Shown here piece by piece: positions 24,874 to 31,501 of a stretch of DNA of 44,841 bases. Made by a program: the position numbers and the translations under genes. The DNA comes from Actinomycetota bacterium. Lineage in GTDB: Bacteria > Actinomycetota > Thermoleophilia > Gaiellales > Gaiellaceae. Below the pieces are notes generated by a model. The model did no database searches, was not told where the DNA came from, and was given only the letters and a program-made list of their open reading frames with translations. Position 1 is the first letter of the stretch; each line of letters begins with the position of its first letter. The stretch lies in contig VAWW01000067.1 of the NCBI GenBank assembly GCA_005884575.1, positions 6,144 through 50,984 on the forward strand. The letters run 5' to 3'.

Positions 24874-24882
24874 GCGCGGAGC

Positions 24883-25290
24883 CTATGACGCGAGGATCCG
24901 CGCCGCGAGCGCCGCTGCGTTCTTCGCGTTGTCGACGCCCACCGCCGCGACCGGAACGCCCGGCGGCATCTGCGCGATCGCGAGCAGCGCGTCGAGGCCG
25001 TCCAGCACGCTGAGGCTCGACCGGAGGGGGACGCCGATCACGGGCAGGTCGGTGTGCGCGGCCACCGCGCCCGGAAGCGCGGCCGCCAGCCCCGCGCCGC
25101 AGATCAGGACGCGCAGGCCTCGCTCACGCGCGGTCTTCGCGTACTCCGCGACCGCATCGGGTGTGCGGTGGGCCGAACGGACGTCGAACTCCCACGCGAT
25201 CCCGAGCTTGTCGAGCTCGTCGAACGCCCCCTGCATCCGTTCGCGATCCGACTCCGAGCCGACGAGGATGCCGACAACCGGATCAGACAT
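24883..25290 (-). CDS. purE: N5-CAIR mutase PurE
   Basis: Converts N5-CAIR to CAIR in IMP synthesis. The 135-residue protein shows [14 protein letters not shown] (phosphate/substrate loop), [18 protein letters not shown] with the catalytic His, and [33 protein letters not shown]. It is shorter than most (about 160). Where class I enzymes have GAGGAAHLPG, this one reads [16 protein letters not shown], so the His of that loop is Ala. The sequence is nevertheless class I rather than class II-like, and no purK is in the window. The start overlaps the purD end by 8 bases. Confidence 0.93.
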   Translation of the reverse strand: MSDPVVGILVGSESDRERMQGAFDELDKLGIAWEFDVRSAHRTPDAVAEYAKTARERGLRVLICGAGLAAALPGAVAAHTDLPVIGVPLRSSLSVLDGLDALLAIAQMPPGVPVAAVGVDNAKNAAALAARILAS

Positions 25291-26494
25291 GGACGGCGCC
25301 TGCGATGTCGCGACGGTAACGCATGCCGGGCCACGAGATCAGCTCGACCGCTGCGTACGCACGCTCGCGCGCCTCCGCAACCGTCTCGCCGACCGCGGTC
25401 ACGTCGAGGACCCGGCCGCCGTTCGTGACGAGCGCCCCGCGGTGCAGGGCTGTCCCCGCGTGGAAGACGAGGGCGTCCGCCGCCTCGGCCGCGTCGACGC
25501 CGGCGATCGGCGTGCCGGAGTCGTTTGCCTCGGGATAGCTTCCGCCGGCAAGTACGACTGTCACCGCGGCGCGGTCGGACGCGTCGAGCGACACCCCGCG
25601 GAGACCGGCGGTCGCCGCGCCGAGCAGCGCATCGAGCAGGTCGCCGTCGAGCCGCGGCAGGATCGACTGGGTCTCCGGATCGCCGAAGCGTGCGTTGAAC
25701 TCGAGCACGCGCGGCCCGTCCGCGGTCAGCATCAACCCCGCATAGAGAAGTCCGCTGAACGGTGTGCCGCGCGCGGCGAGCTCGGCGACGACCGGCCGGT
25801 GAACGGTCTCGACGATCTCCTCTACGAAGGCCGCGTCGGCGCCCCGCACCGGCGAGTACGAGCCCATTCCGCCGGTGTTCGGACCGGTGTCGCCGTCGCC
25901 GACGCGCTTGAAGTCCTGCGCGGGCGCGAGCGGCAGCACGGTCTCGCCGTCCACGAGCGCGAAGATCGAGAGCTCGTCGCCGTCGAGGAGCTCCTCGATC
26001 ACCAGCGGGCCTTCGAACGCGGCCGCAGCTTCGAGTCCCGCGTCGAGCTCCTCCCGCGTCCGGCAGACGAAGACGCCCTTGCCGGCCGCGAGCCCGTCCG
26101 CCTTCACGACGCACGGCGGCCGCGCGACCGCGAGCGACTCCGCCGACGGCACGCCGGCCGCGCGCATCACCTCCTTCGCGAAGCTCTTCGACCCCTCGAG
26201 CCGGGCGGCGGCGGCGCTCGGCCCGAAGACCGCGATCCCGCGGCGACGCAGGACGTCCGAGACTCCCGCGACAAGCGGCGCCTCCGGGCCGATCACGGCC
26301 AGGTCGATCGCCAGCTCCGTCGCGAGCGCCAGCAGCCCTTCGCCGTCGTCCGCTCGCACCGGGTGGCACGCGCCGAGCCGCGCGATGCCCGGATTCCCCG
26401 GCGCGGCGTGCAGCTCGCCGAGGCGCGGGCTCTGCGCCAGCTTCCAGGCGAGTGCGTGCTCGCGCCCGCCCGAACCGACGACGAGCACCTTCAC
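25283..26494 (-). CDS. purD: Phosphoribosylamine-glycine ligase PurD (GAR synthetase)
   Basis: ATP-grasp enzyme joining phosphoribosylamine to glycine. The 403-residue protein starts [23 protein letters not shown], the family N-terminus, and contains [21 protein letters not shown] and [17 protein letters not shown]. The ATP-grasp core is [26 protein letters not shown], and [19 protein letters not shown] is the Mg/ATP motif, followed by the C-terminal PurD domain. The GTG start is 8 bases after TACCAT on the minus strand, again near-leaderless. Its 3' end overlaps purE by 8 bases. Confidence 0.96.
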   Translation of the reverse strand: MKVLVVGSGGREHALAWKLAQSPRLGELHAAPGNPGIARLGACHPVRADDGEGLLALATELAIDLAVIGPEAPLVAGVSDVLRRRGIAVFGPSAAAARLEGSKSFAKEVMRAAGVPSAESLAVARPPCVVKADGLAAGKGVFVCRTREELDAGLEAAAAFEGPLVIEELLDGDELSIFALVDGETVLPLAPAQDFKRVGDGDTGPNTGGMGSYSPVRGADAAFVEEIVETVHRPVVAELAARGTPFSGLLYAGLMLTADGPRVLEFNARFGDPETQSILPRLDGDLLDALLGAATAGLRGVSLDASDRAAVTVVLAGGSYPEANDSGTPIAGVDAAEAADALVFHAGTALHRGALVTNGGRVLDVTAVGETVAEARERAYAAVELISWPGMRYRRDIAGAVHV

Positions 26495-26559
26495 GGCGCG
26501 GGATGGTACGGGAGCGGTCGGCGGGTTTGAAGCAGCCCCCCGCCGCGCATGAGGGACGC

Positions 26560-26910
26560 GTGCAGGATCCAGGCCTTGCCAGGCACGAGTGGGAGAGCGA
26601 GATGGCGGCGCTCGAAGACGAGCTCGCCGAGGATCCGGCCGGGACGCTTCCCGAGCTCGACGACCTGATCGCCCGGATGCTCGAGGAATCCGGCTACGAG
26701 CTCCACGATCCGGTCGTCCGGTCGGGCGACGAGCGGGAGGTCGTCGCCGAGTACCTCGCGGCGCACGAGATCACGGGCGCGCTCGAACGCGGCGCCGACG
26801 ACATCTCGCCCGGCGACGTCGCCGCTGCGATCAACGGCCTGCGCCTGATCTTCGACTTCCTCGTCGCCGAGCGCAGCGACGTGGACGCGAACTTCAACCA
26901 GCACGAGTAG
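26560..26910 (+). CDS. Hypothetical acidic helical protein
   Basis: A 116-residue acidic protein, mostly helical: LARHEWESEMAALEDELAEDP, LPELDDLIARMLEESGY, VVAEYLAAHEITGALERG, then DDISPGDVAAAINGLRLIFDFLV. There is no signal peptide, membrane segment or Cys. I do not recognise the family. The start is uncertain: GTG at 26560 has a GAGGGA site 3 bases upstream, and an internal ATG at 26602 is possible. Codon usage supports this plus-strand frame over the opposite strand, whose overlapping open frame reads as Arg/Gly-rich shadow. Divergent from purD; an AEC permease gene follows after 19 bases. Confidence 0.6.
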   Translation: MQDPGLARHEWESEMAALEDELAEDPAGTLPELDDLIARMLEESGYELHDPVVRSGDEREVVAEYLAAHEITGALERGADDISPGDVAAAINGLRLIFDFLVAERSDVDANFNQHE

Positions 26911-26929
26911 CCGCCGCTAGGCTGGTCGG

Positions 26930-27835
26930 GTGTCCGGCCAGCTGCTCGCCACGCTCGTCGCGCTGCCCGTCGGGCTCGTCGTGCAGCGCACGTATCGCTC
27001 CGAGCACTTGAGGTCGCGCGCGTGGAGGATCTACTTCTGGACGCTCGCGCCGCTGCTCGTCTTCTCGACGTTCACGTTGGTGCACGTCGACCGTGCGCTG
27101 CTGCTCGCGCTCGCCGCGGCGATCCTGGGCACGTGGATTCTCGCCGTCGGCGCGTACGGATACGCGCGTGCCGTGGGACGGAGCCGGGAGGAGCGGGGCG
27201 CCCTGACGCTCGCCGCCGCCTGGAGCAACACCGGGTTCGTCGGGATCCCGCTGACGCAGCTCGCGTTCGGCCATCCGGCGCTCGCGCTCGCCGTCGTCTA
27301 CGACCGGCTTGCGTGGCTGTTCCCCGCGACGTCGCTCTCGGTCGTCGTCGCGCGTCTCCACGGGCGCGTGCCCTCGGCTTCCGGGCGGTGCCGCCGAGCC
27401 GCGCTGCTCATGAACCCGCCGGTCTGGGCGGCGCTGGTCGCCGTTGCTCTGCGCGCGGCCTCGGTGCACGTGCCGGGGATGCACTCGGCACAGTCGTGGT
27501 GCGGATGGGCCGTGGGTCCGGCGGGCTTCCTGCTGCTCGGACTCGCGCTGCCGCTCCAGCGAGTCGCGCACGGCTCGGACGACCTCGGCCGCGCCGCGGG
27601 AGCGCTCGCGTTGAAGTTTGCCGGCGGGCCGCTCACGCTCTTCGTCGCGGGGCGCGCGCTCGGCGCGGACATTCCGCCCGCGTTCTATCTCCTGGCGGCG
27701 ATGCCGTGCGCGTTCCACCTGCTGGTGCTCGCCCGCGTCTACGACGTGCGGCCGGCGCTGATGCGGCTGCTCGTCGTCGGCTCGAACGCAATCGCCGTCG
27801 TCGCGGTCTCCGTCGGCGCTGCGATCGTACGATAG
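26930..27835 (+). CDS. AEC-family permease (auxin efflux carrier superfamily)
   Basis: A 301-residue membrane protein with roughly eight to ten hydrophobic segments. The AEC pattern is visible: WRIYFWTLAPLLVFSTFTLV, then AAAWSNTGFVGIPLTQLAFG, whose SNTGFVGIP is the conserved helix-breaking motif of the family, and NPPVWAALVAVAL and FYLLAAMPCAFHLLVLARVY in the second half. Bacterial members export organic acids such as malate or malonate; the substrate here is unknown. The GTG start is 6 bases after TAGGCT (26918-26923), a probable leaderless message. Confidence 0.84.
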   Translation: MSGQLLATLVALPVGLVVQRTYRSEHLRSRAWRIYFWTLAPLLVFSTFTLVHVDRALLLALAAAILGTWILAVGAYGYARAVGRSREERGALTLAAAWSNTGFVGIPLTQLAFGHPALALAVVYDRLAWLFPATSLSVVVARLHGRVPSASGRCRRAALLMNPPVWAALVAVALRAASVHVPGMHSAQSWCGWAVGPAGFLLLGLALPLQRVAHGSDDLGRAAGALALKFAGGPLTLFVAGRALGADIPPAFYLLAAMPCAFHLLVLARVYDVRPALMRLLVVGSNAIAVVAVSVGAAIVR

Positions 27836-27880
27836 AAGCGACGGGGGCGGCCGGTTTCTCCCGGGTCTAGGCTTCGGTCA

Positions 27881-28585
27881 GTGGCCGCACCGCCGTACTC
27901 CGCAGCGGACGTCGACGTCCTTCGGCTGCCCGCGGGCCGGACGGAGCGAGACCAGGTGGCGGTCGAGGAGCCGCTCGAGATCCGGATCAACGGGCGTCCC
28001 GTCGCGGTGACGATGCGGACGCCCGGGCACGACGCGAACACCGTCGAGGTCGAGGCACCCGGTTTCGATCCGGCGCGCCTGCAGCGCAGCTTCTACACGA
28101 CGTCCTCCTGCGGGGTCTGCGGCAAGGGTGCGCTCGAGGCGGTGTCGGTGGATGCGCCGCGGCTCGAGAGCGAGCTGCGCGTCTCGGCGGCGCTCGTCTC
28201 GGCGCTGCCGGAGCGACTCGGCTCGGCCCAGGCGGCCTTTGCCGCGACCGGCGGGCTCCACGCGACCGGCCTCTTCGATGCGCGCGGCGAGGGGCTCAGC
28301 GTGCGCGAGGACGTCGGCCGGCACAACGCGATGGACAAGGTGATCGGCTGGGCGTTCGGCGCAGGCCTGCTGCCGCTGGCCGACAAGATCCTCTGTGTCA
28401 GCGGGCGGCTCTCGTTCGAGCTCGTCCAGAAGGCCGCGGTCGCCGGCTGCCCGGTTCTCGTCGCCGTCGGCGCGCCGTCGAGCCTGGCGATCGAGCTCGC
28501 AGCAGATCGCGGCGTCACGCTCTGCGGCTTCGTCCGCGACGACCGGCTGACGGTCTACAGCGAGGCGTGGCGCATCGAGAGCTGA
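27881..28585 (+). CDS. fdhD: Formate dehydrogenase accessory protein FdhD, with an internal gap
   Basis: A sulfurtransferase that hands sulfur from a cysteine desulfurase to the molybdenum cofactor of formate dehydrogenases. The 234-residue protein has YTTSSCGVCGKGALEAV with the functional Cys pair, EDVGRHNAMDKVIGWAF, ILCVSGRLSFELVQKAAVAGCPVLVAVGAPSSLA and a C-terminal GFVRDDRLTVYS. Relative to E. coli FdhD, about 30 residues are missing between TMRTPGHDA and NTVEVEA, where the family normally has the ALGFSLSEGII-like helix. The reading frame is kept, so this is an in-frame deletion. The GTG start is 7 bases after TAGGCT. It overlaps the MobA-GNAT gene by 19 bases. Confidence 0.85.
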   Translation: MAAPPYSAADVDVLRLPAGRTERDQVAVEEPLEIRINGRPVAVTMRTPGHDANTVEVEAPGFDPARLQRSFYTTSSCGVCGKGALEAVSVDAPRLESELRVSAALVSALPERLGSAQAAFAATGGLHATGLFDARGEGLSVREDVGRHNAMDKVIGWAFGAGLLPLADKILCVSGRLSFELVQKAAVAGCPVLVAVGAPSSLAIELAADRGVTLCGFVRDDRLTVYSEAWRIES

Positions 28586-29547
28586 CGGGCGTCCTGCTGG
28601 TCGGCGGGGCGAGCCGGAGGTTCGGGACGCCGAAGGCGCTCGCGCGACTCGACGGCGAGCCGCTCGCGGAGCGGGCCTGGCGGCTGCTCGGCGAGGCCTG
28701 CGACGAGCGGCTCGCCGTCGGCAAGCACGCGGACAGCCTCGAGCTGCCGTTTCCGCTCCTGGATGACGGGACGGACGTGCGCGCGCCGATCGCCGGCCTC
28801 GTCGCCGGTTTGCGGGCGGCGGCGAACGACCTGGTCGTCGCGATCGCGGTCGACACGCCGCTCCTGCGTCGGGAGGACCTCCACGCCCTCGCGGCCGCCT
28901 GCGCCGACGCCGCCGCGCCGCCGAGCGGGCCGCTGCCCGGCGCGTACCGAAAGACCGCGCTCCCCGTGCTCGACCGGCGGCTCGCCGCAGGCCAGCTCGC
29001 GCTGCGCGACGCGCTCGCCGACTTCGACGCCCGCGTCGTCGAGCTGCCGCCCGCCCGGCTCGTGAACGTCAACACGGCTGCGGAGCTCGCCGAGCTCGAG
29101 TCCCCACCGATCGTCCCGCTCGCGCCGGAGCACCACGAAGCCTTCCGCACCGTGGTCGCCGACGGGCTCGCCGAGTTCGGGTTCACGGAGGTGCCGGACC
29201 TCGACGGCGACCTGCTCGATCCGCAGTCCGCGTACGCCGCCGCGTGGGTCGCCGTCGAGCGCGGCGAGGTCGTGGGCAGCGTGGCGCTGCAGGAGCTCGG
29301 GGACGGCGAAGTGCTGCTCAAGCGGATGTATCTCCGCGAGGCGATGCGCGGCCGCGGCCTCGGCCGCCGCCTCCTCACCGTCGCGCTCGGGTGGGCGCGC
29401 GGCGCCGGCTATGAACGCGTCCTGCTCGACACGAGCGAGGAGATGACGACCGCCCGGCGCCTGTACGAGTCGGCCGGCTTCCGCCGGGTCGAGCGCACGG
29501 ACGAACGGCAGGGCTTCTGCCGCGTCTACTACCGCCTGGATCTCTAA
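28567..29547 (+). CDS. MobA-type molybdenum cofactor guanylyltransferase fused to a GNAT acetyltransferase
   Basis: A 326-residue two-domain protein. Residues 1-175 match the MobA nucleotidyltransferase fold: LTGVLLVGGASRRFGTPKALA is the GTP-binding G-rich loop, DLVVAIAVDTPLLRRED the metal/GTP Asp region, and RLVNVNTAAELAELE the end. Residues about 180-326 are a GNAT domain: MYLREAMRGRGLGRRLLTVAL carries the acetyl-CoA motif R-G-x-G-L-G/R, and EEMTTARRLYESAGFRRVE is the last strand and helix. MobA attaches GMP to molybdopterin. The GNAT target is unknown. The GTG start lies inside fdhD (19-base overlap), so cofactor chemistry is coupled here. Its 3' end overlaps purA by 4 bases, tail to tail. 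Confidence 0.85.
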   Translation: MAHRELTGVLLVGGASRRFGTPKALARLDGEPLAERAWRLLGEACDERLAVGKHADSLELPFPLLDDGTDVRAPIAGLVAGLRAAANDLVVAIAVDTPLLRREDLHALAAACADAAAPPSGPLPGAYRKTALPVLDRRLAAGQLALRDALADFDARVVELPPARLVNVNTAAELAELESPPIVPLAPEHHEAFRTVVADGLAEFGFTEVPDLDGDLLDPQSAYAAAWVAVERGEVVGSVALQELGDGEVLLKRMYLREAMRGRGLGRRLLTVALGWARGAGYERVLLDTSEEMTTARRLYESAGFRRVERTDERQGFCRVYYRLDL

Positions 29548-30800
29548 CGAGCCACGACGCGCTCGCGCTCGGCACCGGTCCCGATCAGCGAGACGTCGAC
29601 CTCGAGCTCCCGCTCGACGAACTCCACGTACGCGCGCGCCGCCGCGGGCAGCTCGTCGTCGAGCGGCTCCTCCCAGCCCGGGAGCGTCTCGTAAACCGGT
29701 CGCGCGTGGTGGAAGTCGCTCTGGTGCGCGGGGAACTCGTTCAACTCGGTCCCGTCCGGGAGCCGGTAGCGCGTGCAGACCGGAATCTCTGCGAAGTGCG
29801 AGAGCACGTCGAGCTTGGTGAGCGCGAGCGACGTGATCCCGTTCAGACGCACGGCGTACCGCAACGCGACGAGGTCGAGCCAGCCGCAGCGCCGCTCGCG
29901 GCCCGTGACCGTCCCGAACTCGCCGCCGAGCTCCCGGACGCGCTGCTGATCGGAACCCTCGATCTCCGTCGGGAACGGGCCCTCGCCGACGCGCGTCACG
30001 TACGCCTTCGTGACGCCGAGAACGCGGTCGATCCGGTTCGGGCCGATTCCGACGCCGGTCGCCGCGTTCGCCGCGACCGTGCTCGAAGACGTCACGAATG
30101 GGTACGTCCCGTGGTCGAGGTCGAGGAGCGTCCCCTGCGCGCCCTCGAGCAGCACCGACTTTCCTTCCTTGAGCGCGCGGTCGACGAGCAGCGACGTGTC
30201 GGCGATGAACGGCCGGATCCGCTCCGCGCAGCGCTCGAGCCGTGCGGCGAGCTCCTCGAGCTCGAGCGGCTCGACGCCGTAGACGCGCTCGAGCCAGAGG
30301 TTCTTCTCCGCGAGCGCCGTCTCGATCTTCTGGCGGAGGATCTTCGCGTCGAGCAGATCCTGCGCGCGGATGCCGAGCCGCATCGCCTTGTCCGCGTAGC
30401 ACGGCCCGATCCCGCGCTTCGTCGTCCCGATCTGGAGCTTCCCGAGCCGCCGCTCGCTCGCGCCGTCGATCGCGACGTGCCACGGCATGATCAGGTGCGC
30501 CTCGCCGGAAAGGTGGACGTCGGAGGTCGTGTAGCCGCGCGACTCGAGGTCGTCGACCTCGCCGAGGAAGACCTCGGGATCGACGACGCAGCCGGCGCCG
30601 ATCACGCACGTCTTGCCGGCGACGACGCCGCTCGGGATCTGGCGGATCTTGAACGTCTCGCCCTCGGCGATGATCGTGTGTCCCGCGTTGGGACCGCCCT
30701 GGTAACGGCACACGACGTCCGAGTCCTGGGCGAGGAGGTCGACGATCTTGCCTTTCCCTTCGTCCCCCCACTGCGCGCCGACGATGACTGTTGCGGGCAT
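29544..30800 (-). CDS. purA: Adenylosuccinate synthetase PurA
   Basis: GTP-dependent first step from IMP to AMP. The 418-residue protein shows MPATVIVGAQWGDEGKGKI (P-loop with catalytic Asp), YQGGPNAGHTIIAEGE, KRGIGPCYADKAMRLGI, VLLEGAQGTLLDLDHGTYPF and GVTKAYVTRVGEGPFPTEI, followed by LTKLDVLSHFAEIPVC. The ATG at 30800 gives the family start, with AGAAGAG a few bases upstream; longer readings add only non-family residues. A damaged copy of the start region lies 130 bases upstream. Confidence 0.96.
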   Translation of the reverse strand: MPATVIVGAQWGDEGKGKIVDLLAQDSDVVCRYQGGPNAGHTIIAEGETFKIRQIPSGVVAGKTCVIGAGCVVDPEVFLGEVDDLESRGYTTSDVHLSGEAHLIMPWHVAIDGASERRLGKLQIGTTKRGIGPCYADKAMRLGIRAQDLLDAKILRQKIETALAEKNLWLERVYGVEPLELEELAARLERCAERIRPFIADTSLLVDRALKEGKSVLLEGAQGTLLDLDHGTYPFVTSSSTVAANAATGVGIGPNRIDRVLGVTKAYVTRVGEGPFPTEIEGSDQQRVRELGGEFGTVTGRERRCGWLDLVALRYAVRLNGITSLALTKLDVLSHFAEIPVCTRYRLPDGTELNEFPAHQSDFHHARPVYETLPGWEEPLDDELPAAARAYVEFVERELEVDVSLIGTGAERERVVAR

Positions 30801-30930
30801 CTCTTCTACGTCCAGCGCCGACGCGTCGGCAGCGCGCAGTGGGAAACGCACGCGCGGGCGAAGCCCGCCTGTCCTCCTATGCGGCGCCCGGCGAGCGGGC
30901 ACGTGGGCGCGCCGACTATGACTGTTGCAG
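30775..30930. repeat. Duplicated purA start segment
   Basis: About 26 bases at the purA start (30775-30800) recur at 30905-30930 with three mismatches. The shared core is ATGACTGTTGC. On the minus strand the second copy reads VPATVIVG before losing the purA match. A small hairpin GCGGGCGAAGCCCGC (30854-30868) lies between the copies. This looks like a relic of a local duplication in the purA leader. Confidence 0.5.
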
Positions 30931-30939
30931 GCACGGCGC

Positions 30940-31270
30940 GGAGTCTAGGCACCGCGCAAGAATTCGGCCGCTCCGGCGTCCTTAGCTGCGGTGGGGGCGA
31001 GGGGCGCAAACTCGTCTACCACCGAGGGCGGGGGCGGGCACGCCGCAGACCCGTCTCCGCCCCTTTTCTCTCCGCCGCGCAAGATTCTCGGGAGTGCGGC
31101 GTCCTAGCCTTTGACGGTTGGATCCCCCGATCCCCCGTCTCCCCGGCGCAGCGCGGGGATGGGCAAACCGCAAGCCCGTCCCCGCGCCGGCGCCACCGCA
31201 AGAAATCCCGGTTATCCGGCGTCTTTCTGTATGGGTGGGGCCGAGGGGCCGTAGCTCGGACCCCACCCGC
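30940..31270. repeat. Degenerate tandem repeat of about 120 bases in the gap before purA
   Basis: No gene is seen between the purA start and 31280. Three diverged copies of a unit recur: CAAG-containing cores begin at 30957, 31080 and 31199 (steps of 123 and 119 bases). Each has the order CCGC-CAAGA-(about 12 variable bases)-CGGCGTC. Copies one and two also share a longer block on the minus strand (GACGGG, TGCGG, TGCCC, CCCGC in order). Reading frames through the region look non-coding. Confidence 0.55.
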
Positions 31271-31279
31271 TACCTCTCA

Positions 31280-31501
31280 TCAGGCGGCTGCAACGCCCGT
31301 CTCGCCCGCCCCCTCCCGCTCGACCCGGACGGCGTGTCCGCGCCGGCACAGGAACGTGCCGTGATCGAGGTCGAGATCGAGCCGGCCCGCGAACGTCGAG
31401 CCGCTCCAGCCCGAGATCGCGTCGAGCTCCACGCAGGCCTCGCAGACGGCGGTGAACGAGGTCGCACGCGGCGAGATCCGGACGACCTGGTCGCCACTCA
31501 T
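31280..31501 (-). CDS. Small Cys/His protein downstream of dnaB
   Basis: A 73-residue protein (MSGDQVVRISPRATSFTAV...). CEAC (residues 20-23) and CRRGH (residues 52-56) suggest a small zinc-binding site with three Cys and one His. The rest is beta-rich and acidic. I do not recognise a named family. The ATG overlaps the dnaB stop (ATGA), so it is the last gene of the rpsF-ssb-rpsR-rplI-dnaB operon and probably translationally coupled to it. It ends with a Gly/Ala-rich tail, followed by the repeat-rich gap. Confidence 0.7.
   Translation of the reverse strand: MSGDQVVRISPRATSFTAVCEACVELDAISGWSGSTFAGRLDLDLDHGTFLCRRGHAVRVEREGAGETGVAAA

Noticed and set aside
26491..26904. A 137-codon minus-strand frame
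   Set aside because: Opposite to the acidic plus-strand protein at 26560-26910; the minus-strand product has no coherent pattern and purD's promoter lies inside it.
30940..31270. CRISPR-like array
   Set aside because: The units are long (about 120 bases), degenerate and only three in number, with no short identical repeat and no cas gene.
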